Of a stretch of 64,000 bases of DNA, positions 36,201 through 51,200 are shown piece after piece. The position numbers and the translations under genes are program-made. The DNA lies in assembly GCA_903813345.2 (NCBI GenBank), contig CAIIXF020000007.1, positions 7,755,730-7,819,729 on the forward strand, given 5' to 3'. The notes under the pieces are model-generated. The model had not been told where the DNA came from. It did not search any database and saw only the letters and a program-made list of their open reading frames with translations. Position 1 is the first letter of the stretch. The number at the start of each line of letters is the position of its first letter. Origin of the DNA: Owenia fusiformis. Lineage: Eukaryota > Annelida > Polychaeta > Sabellida > Oweniidae.

Positions 36201-39200
36201 CTTACTGAGAGTTCTAATTATATAAGCATTACGTTTTAACAGTGCACTTATATGTTACTTTGACTTGCACCTAACATTGCACATTCAACAATGCCATATT
36301 TGCACTTTATCTTATATCCATATTTGGCTATGCATGCATTACGAGGTATCAAAGGTTTTGATTGGTCCAAACCATTAGACTCCAGATTGAAAATTTTGAC
36401 TTTAAAATAAGTTGAAGCAATCCAAGAGGTCTTTAAAATGTGAGTTAACTTACGTCAATTAAAATGTCATATCCAGTCATAGATAAGTTTATTTATAGAG
36501 TCCGTTGAACTGGTACTATTTCCCCAGACTATTGAAAATACATGAAATATGAAGCTAATAAAATAAAATTATATTATATTGAAGCCGATGGAGTCAGAAA
36601 TTGAAATATGAGTAAAACGTATTTTTATCAATCGTACAAGACTCCATAATATAATAAAGACATCTAATTAATCCAATGATGTTGTTGGAAACTATCGACA
36701 ACCATGTAGGGAAAGATAAGATGAAGCCCATGATAGCAAGTTGAGCTCATAACTAAAGTTACGAGATCAAGAAGAGTGTAGTGTAGTGTACCTGTAGTGT
36801 AGTGTAGTGTACCTGTAGTGTAGTGTAGTGAAGTGTATGGCCAATGCCAGGGCACGCATAAAGCATACACTCCTGAGTGTCGGAGTCTAGTTATCAAACT
36901 ACTGGACTGGGTAATCACTACATGACGTAACTACATTCTGTTGTTCTTACATTTGTACTATTACATGCCAGTCATATCTGCACAGCAAAAATACATATGG
37001 ATATCCTGATGTCAGGGTTTACACAGGATACGCATGTAGTGTGCCTTTCCTGTATTCTGATTATTATTTAAAGTGGCATTGTATCTTACACTGATCTATA
37101 CTAAGGCTAAATAGTCCAGAAAAGTAAATTCATCACAATCAATAGATTTGGACAATTTTCTGTAAATGAGCGCAGAATCTTGTTATAAACCACTGAATAT
37201 GAAGCGCTCTTTTAAGAAGCGAAGTTGAACGAATAGATGTACTGTTTCTGGATTGAAAAAATACTCGCTTGTAAACGTAAGTGAGTTGCTTGCCCTTTAA
37301 AAACTAACTATGAACGGTGCAATGATTTGCGCTTATTATGCAAATTGATAGGCAAATTATATTACAACTTGATGATATTAAAAGGAAAAGATATCTATTA
37401 ATATAAGGTCTATTGATAGAATGATCATTGAGTTCAAGCCATTTTTAATGGTTGACATTTCTTTGTTGAACTTGATTCTATAAATATGCAATCGGTTTCA
37501 AAGTTCGTTACGAATGCTCCCGCTGGCGAATGGAGTGAACCTCTTCACCGAAGATGATAGTATTTATCCCCCATTGTATTTCTTAGAAACGTAATACTAA
37601 ATACAAGTCAAGATGAAAGGTGAATGCATCTTGAGATATCAGGGCCTTCTATTAGCTCTATTTCTCGTTGAACGGGGATGTTATGAGTATCAGAATGATG
37701 TGAATAGAGAATGAAGTCAACCTCCTCTAAAGAGCAAGGATCGAGATCATTTATTACTCAAGCTCTCCTCGAAGTGATTTAGTATGGATTTGCCCCTCTA
37801 AATCATTCTTGTTGGTGTACAAATCATGCGAACAAAAGACAATACAATCGATTAGTTTACCCAGTCTTAATAAATAGTTAAACAAAAACTATCAGACGTA
37901 TATGTTTCGTGATATAGTGTTTGCGTTAGAAGTCACCGATCTATAAGTTTGTACAATTCTGTCGATTTCACTATCAATATCATAAATACGTTTTATCCAG
38001 AAGTGAAAAAGCTGCATACATACTGTACGTGGATAAGAGTGGATATATTACATTGCTTCTCGTTATCATAATTATATTCATAATCTCATTTTTGTGACGG
38101 CGGTTGGCGTCTGTAACAAAACTTCCAATAACTTAACAAATACTGTTTAGACGGACTTCAATTTTTTTCAAAATCATTTTTAGAAGTTCAAATCTGATTT
38201 CATATTTAAGATTTGACCTTCAATGACCCTTTCAAGGTAAGAAAAATGTTAAAGGGGTCAAAAAAGAATTTTTCAACTTGCTTCAAAAATTTCTTTTTCG
38301 AAATCATCTACAAGTTATCATAGAAGTTCATATCTGACTTTAGATTTGAGTTTCTCTAGGTAAAAAAACGTCAAAAAGATCTCTTTTCAACTTGCTTTAA
38401 ATTGACCAATTCTTTTTCAAATCATCCACAAGTTCTCAAAAGATCAAATCTGATTATATATTTGACATCCAATGACCTTCTCAAGGTCAAAAAGGTCTTT
38501 TTTCAACTTGATTCAAATTGACCATTTTTTTCAAAATCATCCACAAGTTCTCAGAAGTTCAATCTGACTTTAAATTCTGAGACTTCACCTTCAATGACAT
38601 TCTTAAGGTCAAAAAGGTTTGACATTCAATTACCCTCTCAAGGTCAAAAAGGGATTTTTGCAAATTGTTTCAAATTGACTTATTTTCAAAATCATTTACA
38701 AGTTCTCAGAAGTTCAAATCTGACTTTAGATTTGAGATTTCACCTTCAATGACCTTCTCAGAGTCAAAAAAGATCTTTTTGTAACTTTTATCAAAATAAT
38801 CTACAAATTCTCAGAAGTTCAAATCTAAAGTCATAATATTGAGCAACCATGGGGTGACATTGTGTCATGGTAATGCCTTGTTTGTTTATCTTGGTGGTTT
38901 GGTGGTCAGTCCACCGTTCTACCCAGACATGTCACACAACATTGCATCGAAATAATTTTTGCATCTAATGTTCAAGCACGAAATGATACAGACCGAGAGA
39001 TCTATCAATTTTCTGTAATATTATTACGGTTGTGGTGACTTTGTTATTTTATTATTTGATGGAATTACGAATTGTTTATATTACACATTGATGTTTAATT
39101 GTATATCGCAACGCTAGATATTTCATTTTCTGCAATGAACTTTCTCGAGTTCTGAGCAATAACGAAGTATCTTCTACATGTTGTGTTTCACCTTATTGAA

Positions 39201-42200
39201 AATAACCTCCGCCCCAGAGGATGTCTCCTAAAGTAATAAAGTGCAGAACTCAATACACACTTAGAGGTTGTTATATCGAGGGCAATATATGAAATTCCAA
39301 CTTCTTTTGCCAATCGAAATTATTCTGCTTAAGGAGAGAGCTAGAGAGATCTAGGTCGGATTTACTCAAAGTAACCTTCGAGATTATTCTACTGTATACC
39401 CCTCATGAAGATAGGGCATATGTGCTTGTAGGTATCTTCTTTCTTCGACGCGATAGACACAATTATCTGGCTTCGCAAATTAGCACTTCTTGTAAAAAAA
39501 AGTTCCCATGTTTGGCTATTAGACCGACCAGGTATAACAGTTAGACTTTTGGCATTACTTATCTTAGTAGAAATATAATTTCTCTTGTTAATCAATTGAA
39601 ACAACAGGAATTGAAGGGAATAGCCAGACGATAAGCTTTATCTAAATATAATTGCGATTGATAATTGAAGGAAAATAGATGAGATCTTGCAATTGCTTAC
39701 TTAGTGCATTTTTGATAGAGCGTAAAAGCTGTTGCTTCCCCAGAGCTTTATTTCATATTGGTTATTTTAAAAGTGCCATTATAAACTCTGATTGAAATTC
39801 CCATCTGAACTCTCCTTTAACATTAGATTACCTTACCTCATTTCCAATTTTACTAATGTATCTTACACCCAACAATTACATACATATACATTATGTAAAC
39901 ATACACCTCTTACGTATATGACTTTTCTCGCTGCCGCATTAGCTGGCCTATCATATTAATTTACTTCTCTCATATGTCAAATACCGATGACATTTACGTC
40001 CATTGTGGTTATTATCTTAATTGCCCAACATAATCTTATTTTGAAGCCATCTCAAAAGCAGTCAAACGAACGTCCAAAGTTTATACTTGCTCGGTTGAAA
40101 ATCCCGTTTGTGAAACTATTTGTAAACTTGCTGTTGTACACAATTGAACAAGCCAATCCATACCATATTAACGTCAGCCTTTTCAATCGAGAATTAAGAA
40201 GGCACAGGGTAAACAATATCGTACCTGAAATATTGTAGCCTGGGCTTGGTGACCCAGGAAGTAAGATGGTCGCCGAAAAGTTTATCAGCTCTAAAACTTA
40301 TTACCATGTAACATGTTTAAAAATTTGAAGTAATTCCATTGAGTGTTTTTTCCTGGAGTAGGGATGACAAGAAAAGATGACGACCTCTTTTAGGTAAGAT
40401 AAAAATCATATAGATCATGTCAATATTCCAGGTAATGGAAACAAAAATATTTTAACCCATTCTACGAACGACCACGTACACGTTTGAGAAAGTTTTGAAC
40501 ATAATGATTTTTGAAACACCAGTTCATCATCAACTTGAATATATAGAGCAACTAATATATTGCATCCCATCTTTATCAAAGACACGTACGCGTCAAAAAG
40601 GCCGTTTTAAATGAAGATTCTGCCATTCTGGCATTTTCTGCCATCTTGATTCACATGGCTCCAGCCAATTGCTCCACCTTGAAGATTGCTATTTGCTGTC
40701 TCGACCGATACATCAATTTGTCGATTACAGAATCGATGTGTCGTTCTTTCTCCTTCCTTCAACACTTCGTTCTGTCTCCCACGGAACCCGGAACAGAAAG
40801 TCATTAATCAACCCACCAGTCAATATTACATTTGTTTTCAATTATCAACACACTTGTTCAAGTAATTAATGTACTGTTAGGACATCAATAAACGTCTGGG
40901 AATTGTTTCCAGACATTCATCTTTACAAGAAGAGTATCCGAGCATTCAACAAGCTTTATCAGTTTGTATTGAAACCCGACTTGTTACCATTCAAGATAGA
41001 CATGATGAGAAGACAGCTGACCTCAAAGATAAATCTAACATTGAAGATGAAATGAATATTTTGTAACCAAGTTCAACCATTGTGGGATCCACACTCTTTA
41101 TTATTCGTTGCAATTGAAGCTTTGGGTCAAGAGGGCTCTGATAAATCTGACAATGACGTTCAACCATATTGTAATAGTTAGAGCAAGAGCAATGTGATTT
41201 AACTTATATCATTTTTCAAATGACAGTACTAATGACGTTGAGAGAATTTATAGTAGCAACGACAATCATCAGGGACGTTATAATCGGTTTATTAGCGCAC
41301 ATCGCATCATCATAAATCGTATTAATAACGCATTTGAAAAATTCGATAGCACCATCTTTCACTTCCGATGCAATAAATTGAATAAAGGAGATGATCCTAT
41401 TCACCATTGTGATAGAACTCCCTCCCATCAACTTAAAGCCTATCAAAGGACTGTGATTTTAATGACTTCTGTATAAATTACCTGATAGAAGTTCAGAGAC
41501 ATGTCTGGGCAAGATAATTTTAAAGCACAAATCTGATTCAATTAATTTAACAAGTCTCTGTTTAAATTTTTACAGGCCGGCGATCGTTGTGTTTCCTCTT
41601 TCTTTGTTTGAATAGCGAATCTCTTTGATGTAAGTCTGGCCTTCAATCTCCCCTTCATCGTCTTCATGGTGTTATACAATGGGAATGGATTGCCTTAAGT
41701 GGTTATATTAACACTTGGTGGGTCTCCCTCTTGGTCTATTGGATAGATTGAAATACTAACGAGAGCTATTACGCTCTTTGTAGAGGCTCTTTCATAAATT
41801 GAAGGACGTTTTTATAACTACTGTCAGTTTTCAGAATTCGTTTGTTTACATTGTCGACATTTATTGAGTGTTTCACATCAGTCAAAAATATCTGCAAAAG
41901 TAATTTATCTCGTTTCACCGCCATCGCTTACAACTTTCGAGGTGCTAAATTGATACCATTACGTTAGATTGACAACAGTTCAGACAATTTATAGGGGCAC
42001 TCGATAACCCACGACCGACTGTAGTGATGAAACACATACTTACGTATGAAAATTCACGCACTGAGCTTCAAAGACCAGATAGAATTCAGAGTGGCGTCAT
42101 TCAGATATATTTTGACTTCAGAATCATTTTCATGGGAAATTAATTATGATTTCCCAGTAGTGAGTTCTAAGTCATTACAGTGTTTTTCACGAATTTTGAT

Positions 42201-45200
42201 GGTGAATACTCGTTAGAAAAATATTTTCAAACTGTACTACGACAGACATGGACGATCAACCAGTGGCTAAAGCTCATCAGAACTACTTTCTCATTTTTGC
42301 GATTTTTTCTTTTAAAAGGCTCAAGATATTTATGCCTTCTCATATCTTTGAGAAACGTTGTAAAGACGTATCTAGTCGATCGAGTACATTGACACTAAAT
42401 CCTGGCTATGTCATACAAGGGCATTGCCATGTTTCTACTCATACACGAAGTACTTTGATGTGCAACATCCATCATTTCCTTTATGGAATGTCACTGAGGG
42501 ATTGTAAATTCACTGATCACAAGACCTGATCAGCTTAATGTTGGAATTAATGATGGATAATGGGTACTACTTTCCAACTGCGAAACAGTTAATGCTACTA
42601 GAATTGTACTTTCGTGTTTGTCCACTCTCTAAGTTGAATGAACCTCTCCGACAACTGTTGGTTACTCTGAAGTAGTTACTACTACTGGCGAAGCTCTCCT
42701 TTAGAGTACAATTTCAATAGTTTGGCTTCTTTTTTAAAGAGTGCCCAATCTGCACTTCTGAGTTAGTCACTCACGAGAGCGACGTTATGGGGTGATTCAC
42801 CAGTTTTTTAGACACAATGCGGGGTCTTTTTGACGTTAGGGGGTTGCACTCATACAAAGGACAGTAATGGTTCTTTGATTTTCTTACTCAATAATATTAG
42901 TTACCAAATCAGAAATGCAGTTTGAGAGCAGTAAAAAATCTCACACCAACAAATGCAAAATTGTTAAACTACCCTCTTGACTTTCGATTACTACTACAGA
43001 AGCAAAACCATACTATTGAAAAAGGGTAACACCTCTAGAGAGGAATGGATCTCTACATGTAGGTTAGTCTAACCAGTATCGGTTTATCAAAGACATAAAT
43101 CAGAATTCTTGAGTAAATCTTACTTTGTGTAATCAGTATCATTATAGCTTACCAATGTAAATCACAAAACCATCAAGTCTAATCCCATTTCTAGAAAGCC
43201 TAAGATGGTAGTGTATTTAACTGTTCTTTCATAACAACACCTTTACAACATGTTTTTTGCCCAATACACGAATAAAATGTTTTTATGACATCTCCCTCAT
43301 GGCCCCTCATATTTCTATCTTGGATCATCATCTTGAAAGTCACATGTTTAAAATCCTTAAATGAAGAATGAAGACATGAGTGACCAGTATCAACCATGCT
43401 TGATTTTTGTTCATTGTGTTCCTTCATTGTTGGATCCACAGTCTGTCCTATAGCTACTTTAAATAAAGAGAGACTCTGATAAATCAGATTGATGTTCCTT
43501 TGATTTAGGCCATTATGTTGATCACATTTTCAAACCTTAAAAAACGTTCCATTCAGAGACCTTTTCTAGTTCTTTTAACTATTTCTAAGCCACAATTTTA
43601 GACCTAGGTAAATAAAATCGATTGAAAATCAAACGAAAAGTCATTTATATTTTAAAATTCAAAAATCAAGCCATTTTAGATAAGATTAACTTCAGTCATC
43701 TTTATCATGATGTGGACCAGTGAAAGCACGGTTTTATCTGTTTGTACATCCACTTTCTGTAAGCTATTATTGACCTTAATAGCCAAATTGTGTACGTCGC
43801 TCCGAGTTTACATCTCGGCGTTCGTGAACTTTACATTCTAGTACAATTTTGAAATGGGTTACCATCATTTTGATTTATCAGAGTTTCTCTTTCTCCAAAG
43901 TTTGTTTCTCTATTTCTTCAAGGGTTAGAAGAGACTGTGAATCTCACGATGGGTTACCATTGATTGGAGGAAGTATACACTTCACTCATAGTCGCAGTGC
44001 ATAATTGATCTGACACAACTTTCCCAATTTATAGCCTATAACATTCAACTAGTTTTTCTAAAGTGCATGAATAACCAACGGCATACACTTTAGGGATAGT
44101 TTATCAAGTATTTTGCCCATATCAGACCCATATTTTAATGAAGAAAGTCCGTTGTTAGCCATAAATCACGACATTGAGAGAGCATTAGATGCAGTCGGAT
44201 GACAATCTTACCCATCAACCCAATTAACCGAATTCTAAATCACCATAAATCAAATTCACGTCCACACTTAGTATTCCACTTGTAATAGTGGCATCAATAT
44301 ATGACATGCTTTGTGATTATGTGAAAGATGGCTCCTCGTTGTTTGTATTTTATGGATCATTGGCCTTCATGATTGAATATAGCATTTCAGCGCTTCAATA
44401 ATGCATTAAACCGATCCTTAGTCTTCCCAGTCAAAATTATTTTCGTATGAATATTTTCGTATTGCTCTATGGTAATCGGATGTCACTGTTGGATTAGCGG
44501 TGCAGTTTTCAGTTGATTTTTCCATTAACTATTACGGTTGATTTGAAGAAGCAAATTCTGCCGAATAAAGACATGAAGACATATGTGGTTTTTGATCTTA
44601 AGTTCTGTGTTGCCAGGTTAACTTGATAGAAACACATGGTTCCATTGCAAAGCCGATCATGTCATTCCATCAGGTTGATGGCCAGACTTTGTTACATGTT
44701 TCAAATGATTGGCCATTGAGCATTCTTATACACATATCATCTTTCAACAATGCTGAGAATGTGATGTGATGTCATGGTTATCATTGACCAAAACCGTGAT
44801 CATTAGTAGCTTTGCGATTTATATGAATTTTTCTTAATTTTGATGGGTACACCAAGGTTTCAATTAGTGGTCTAACCTAATACTAAGAAGTCGGGGACGT
44901 ACATGGGGTCCACGTCCCACTTTAACGTGCGCATACTTTTAAGATTTCCTCAAATCCATCATTTATATCATTTTTGACTTCAACATGTTCAAAGGTGGTT
45001 ATAATACAGTTGGAGCAATGTATATCAGAATGCATTCATTGCATCTGCTAACTATCTATTGGTTTTAACTAGCAGGCTGCACATACCAAGCGAATAGATT
45101 ATTAATTCTATAATTAATTATTCTTCATTGACAAACTGAGGATGACAAATTAGTTTGTCTAACCTTAGAGACAATACTTGATGCGTACACAGATTTGAAT

Positions 45201-48200
45201 CCAACCTTTTCCTTCCACCATGTCATTGATTTAAATATTTCACTCTATATCAATGGGTTCATTCCAATGCATGAAATATCAGGTCAGAGAAAAAAGATTT
45301 TGGGCCCCTAAAACCCAAAAGTGGCTTATTTTCTTTTAAATTTGGCCTAAAATTAAAAAGTAAGGCCTGAAAAGGCCCAGTAATGACCAAAAATGCCCAC
45401 TTTTTGGGCCCTAAAGGCCTTTTTTTGGCCCAAATTCTATAGGCCTGAAATCGCTCAAATAAGAATGTACGAATTATTTTACCTATGCGGTGGTATACCA
45501 TACGCCATATACCAGGAATACAAGGCAACCTTATGTTTTTTGCCTCTTGTACCTTGAACAATGTGTTGAGAGGGGGTGCTCAGACCCCTCTCAGTGTTAT
45601 CATGGCAGGTATCTCACACAGGCGCGTTCAAGAAAGATTCGTGTGCAGTCAGGGATGTAAACACACCATAAAGTAACACAATCTAAGTATATCTCCAGTC
45701 TGCCTTTGCAAATCTCACAAGAATTAAGTTGTGCAGAGAAAGTTTACAAAAAACAACGGTCTGGCGCAGGTAATAAGCCCTCATATTAGCTACTTAATAC
45801 CCCTTGATACACTACAGTCGGATCGAATACCGTTATATTTAAGATCTAATTGATAGCAGATTCCCCTGGAATGTTTTATCGTATAATATTGCTGTAAAGT
45901 CAAATACACATTCTTACGAAATGCCTCAAATTGAGAGGATACTTTAGGCCTATTTATCTACTGGAATCAATTTATTTTTTCCCAATGGCCATTTATTCTG
46001 GGATATTTACACACGTGATCTTACCTCATTCATGTTGACTTGAAGGGGGTCAGATCATGAATAACCTAAATCTATCATACCCTGAAGTCTACAGCTAATA
46101 ATAGTGATTTCTGCCGTTTAAGCTCTCTTTTAAAGATGCGAAATCAAATTTTTGAAAAAGGGTACCTAAGGGCTCCGTTAAGAGTCATCCTGGGACTAGG
46201 TTTTATTTGAAGAGGTAAAGAACACTTTCTATGATCCAATTATTGGATGGATATGTCAATTAATTACCCTCGATAACATACGGTGTCGAGAATTCTCCTC
46301 TATCCGTCAAAACATGGACTTCAGTTCATCGTTTGGAAACCAAAAAGTATCTCTTTTATCTTCAACCAATTTCAAGTTTACTTCTATATTTAGCTTTGCC
46401 AACACAAGGATCCATAGGCCAGGGATCTGTTCGATATTCGTAGCCATGATTTAAGTTACTCAGCATTATGCAACCCACCATATAGTGAACTTACTAAAAA
46501 CGATAGCATATTCTTGATTATGTCAGTTTCAAACATTAATTTTAAAATGTGTAAGTCTAGACATATTCGAAACTTGTCAGTCTAGACATACAGCAATAGA
46601 CTGATGTTTACTTTTGCCAAATTGCAAGCTATTCCTCACAATGCGCGTAAAAGTTATGGAATGTTTTTATTCATAGGCTGCATTTTTATTGTGTCACTCT
46701 GTGTCAGAAAGTTGTTGTGCTCTTCACCCAGATGTTTATTAAAAAAATCTAGGCTAATCAATCAAGGTCAACAACAACGTTTATCCCTTTTATATTGTAA
46801 AACACTGAACGCATTGATTATCTACTTGATCATTATAACCCAAAATAATCAAGATTTAAAGGAATATTCCTTGAAAGACCCTTTTCTTTCTTCGTATGGT
46901 AGCTATAAACATTTTTATATCAGTAAATTTATAATTGACATTATTTATGATTTCATACAGGATGTGATGTCATCAACTTTTTTTAATTTTATAAACCCGC
47001 CCATAACAGTATAGGAAAGTACCACAAAATCACCCCTAGACAATTTGTCCTTGCTTTCTGTGTAAAAATATTCTCAGGGCTTCCTAACTAAAATATAAGA
47101 AGTATAATTAAATCATAGTAATCATTGAAAAGGATATTTAGCAAGTTTTGTGTTTTTAAGACAACATACAAGTAGAAGTCATCCTGATTAAAGTTTTTAA
47201 AAATTCAAAGTTCAAATTGATATCATATTTGAAATTAACATATACAATTACCTTTAGAAATGTGGTCTTAAAATTGTTTATCAACTTTGAAATTTGAATT
47301 TTCTTGAAAATGTGACTTCTAGGTCGAGCATAGAACCCATGTTATAAAACCAATCAGTCTTCCCAAATATACCATGGAAAGTCAAAGATGAATGAACACA
47401 TTCTCAATCTATCGGCAGGTGTATGTTGAAGAAAATATAACTTCTGCGAATATTGTATCTGGTTTTCTCAAAGTAATGATAAGAACGTTTCTGGAAAGGA
47501 ATGAATTATGGTCATAATATTTGATGTTTAATAGTTCGGAACAGTTATGACTTTATTATTAAGGGGCGATATTCTCTTGTTCCACAGATGTTTTTAAAGT
47601 TTCAATATTCTGATGTTTCCCACTGCAGTGGTTCATCTGCAAAGTATTACAAACGCAAACAGTCAAACACACTTTTAAAGCAGTCACTCGTTTAATTACT
47701 TCGTTTAATACATATAAACAGATAAACTTTGAAATACATGATAGATACCAGTAGTGTCGGCTTTTGAGTCGTTTGAAACTGTAAAAAAGCTCTTTTTTCA
47801 TCATTTTAACAGGATTACCTTTTCAATACTTGACTATACAAAGTATGCATGCCTGTCATTTGTAATATACTTGATTAATGCTTTAATGAAATTGCATCTA
47901 CAGATCTGTATTTTGCAATATCAAGGCTGATTATTGTCACGTCAACAAAACCTAAAGCATTTTCGAATTCCAGAGATTTCTATAGTATGATTTTGAGCAA
48001 CTAAAGCATTGATAAATCAAAATGCCATAAGGTGATCAAACCATAAAATGAAAATATTTTTTTATTTTCAAGTGATCAAAGCATAAAGTGGAAAATAGTT
48101 GCTCGTCATTTTTTATTTTGAAGTGGTCTGACCATAAATTGGAAAATTACTACCCGAGCACTTTTCATTGTAAAAAGTGAGCGAACTATTGGAAAGAAAT

Positions 48201-51200
48201 AAAATTGTCGCTCGAGCACTTCTTATAGCCATTTGAAAGATGTTTCATCAATATATAAATCAGACTTAGGAATATCATCATCCATAAGGTCAGTATGTCC
48301 TTGTGGCGATAACTTTACGGAAATCCTTTCATTCCAGTCCAAGGACATTCCTGTGTACATTATCCCATCGGATTTATGACGAGACCTGAATGCAGAGTAG
48401 ATGCAAATCGCGCATCTTTTATTGCTTTTTTCAGGATGATAAGTTAGCAATAGTGAAGGTCAAACTGAACAAAAACTGAACACAATGTTCGCAATTACAG
48501 AACATACATTTAAAGTGTTACCTTTGAATGTATTTAGATTACTAAACGTCATCTGCAGCAAAATATATATTATGTTACTTTTCACACCTATGCACCTGTT
48601 ATTGTAGAAGAGACGTTTAACCATTTCATAAAACACTCGACTTTCAATTACCTTCAATACGTTCCGCAATTCCATGTACATTTCTAATAATATCATGTCA
48701 CCATTGTGTCATGTATGTCAGGCCCATAGCCAGGATTTGCCAAGGATAGGGGGTTCACTTTTTGAAAAATTCCAGGGGGTTTCACTTGTGACAATTTTGG
48801 TCCAAAAATGGCCCAAATCACTTAAAAAGTGCCCAGAATATGATGAAAAATGCATGATTTTGAAAGTTTTTTTCCCCTGGCTAGCTACGGGCCTGAATGT
48901 GGCACAAAATGCTCCCTCTTGGCAGTCATAGCCACAATAATGAAAGAAGTGTCTTTGTACAAATCATTTTCGATGATCGATGACACAACCTAAACGAACA
49001 CTATATGAGAGTATAAGTATAGCATAAGCCTGGGTATTTAAAAGGCCAAGGCATATAATATCATTACAACATTTTAATTATTGATAATAAAAAACAAAGG
49101 ACAAGTGTAAGTATTTCTTCCACCACCAACTGTATAATTTTGTACACAATAATTCTTTTGTTTATTGCAAATTCATTGTCATACTTTCTTTTTAAATCTT
49201 GTTATTATTTAATTGTGGCTTATAATGCTTCATTGCAAAGCCGCAACATGTGTATGTAATAATTCTATTTTACTATGAAATAAATCAAATATAAAAAAAA
49301 AAAGGACAAAAGATACATTTAAGGAAATGTAAGGAAAAATCAAAGAACAACCTGTTACAAAAACGCCAACAGCAAAACTTATGTATGATCAAACGCACAC
49401 AAAACAAACCTCCCTTGCCCATCGAAAGACACCAATACACCCAATGCACAGACATCAAAATGACATGGTTATAACCAAAGGGTAATTATATTTCATGGTA
49501 AATAAGGAAATCGTGGAGTAAATCTAACCTCAATTTAAAAAGTACCTCTCTTTAAACGATCGCACGCACATCAGTCCCAAAGCCACAATCCACAAGGGCC
49601 AAAACGTTGCCTAAAATCTTGGCAAGAAACTTATCGATAATTGAAAACGTTCGGATGAACAGTAATATTGTCGACCGATGGAGTTTTCTTTTCATTCCCG
49701 TGTGTGTAGAGACAAATGTAAAATCCGAACAACAAACGTATGGGACCTTTTAATAGAATGACCACTTCATATTCATTTTGTAAAAAATAATGAATGATTT
49801 CTTCGTGGATTTTTTTGTAGTTGGACGTGATTGCTTGGAGGCATTGACTAATGACAAGAGGGATTCGTAACAAAATTGAAAGATAAATAAAATAATATTT
49901 GTAGACATAATCGATCAGTTGTCCTCCAGTGTATTACCATTTATAATCATAAAAAACATGCCCAACATTGCCTCTAGGAGAACAAACTTTAACCAGCGGT
50001 ACTGGTTTATTAGACATGTATAAACTCCACTGTTATGTTTCTCAATATTAATATCACGTGACCCAGAGGCAACTTGTAATTACTTTAAGACAATGTATTT
50101 TTAGAGACGCGAAGTCGTACACTTGAAAAGGGTACATAATTGAAGGAAGAAGTCCAAAATTTTATTTCTTTGCTTTTCTAAAAAGAAAAGAATGGCTCGA
50201 CGTCCATGACATCTAATTTAATAACCAATGATTGGTTTGGACTAGTTTTATTGGTTACTAGTTGTAATGATATGTAATGATTGTTATTGTGTTATTGTGT
50301 TACCCAGAATTGAATGATTAGCTATCCTCTTTTTGGTTATTTAAAAAAGAATTACTGAACATCATCTAACCGTATGACCAATGAATGATTAGCACTCCTC
50401 TTATCGGTTATTTGTAAAAGAATTACTTGACATCATCTGACCGTATGGTCAATGAATGATTAGCACTCCTCTTATCGTAAGCACTCCTCTCATTGGTTAT
50501 TTGAAAAATAATTACTTGACATCATCTGACTGTATGGTCAATTAATGATTAGCACTCCTCTTATTGGTTATTTGAAAAAGAATTACTTGACATCATCTGA
50601 CTGTATGGTCAATTAATGATTAGCACTCCTCTTATTGGTTATTTGAAAAAGAATTACTTGACATCATCTGACTGTATGGCCAATTAATGATTAGCACTCC
50701 TCTTATTGGTTATTTGAAAAAATTACATGAAATATTATATCGTGCGATGTCATAGCCAATGCATGATTTGCAGTACTCTTATTAGTTATTTGAAAAATAA
50801 TGATTTGACAAATATCATCTAAATTCATGACCAATCAATGAGTTTCGCTTATAGGTTATTTGAACAAAAGGAGTGAAATGACCTGACATAATCTGACTTC
50901 ATGGCCAACATATGATTTGCAATTCTCTTATTGGGTCACTTGACATAAATTATCATGGGCAATAATTGAATAAAACGCTTGTTTTTCAAGAAAATGTCAT
51001 TGCAATAACATGGAAGTTCAACAATTATACATTGCAATACTATTATTTAGAAAACCTATCCATTTAATAATACCATCCTCCGAACACAGGGTTCCAGAGC
51101 TCGTACCTTAGTGGATGGTGTCTGGAACCCTGCGTTCGGAGGATGAATAATACAGCCAGGTCATTAAATATGCAAAAATACAATATAATTTGTGCTGATA

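Noticed and set aside
46604-47014. Longest open frame of the intron (136 codons, +)
   Set aside because: Hydrophobic and AT-codon-rich with no recognisable motif; in sequence this AT-rich and long, one such frame can occur by chance.
50308-50945. CRISPR-like array
   Set aside because: The repeats are contiguous 72-bp units without unique spacers, in an animal intron; it is a minisatellite.
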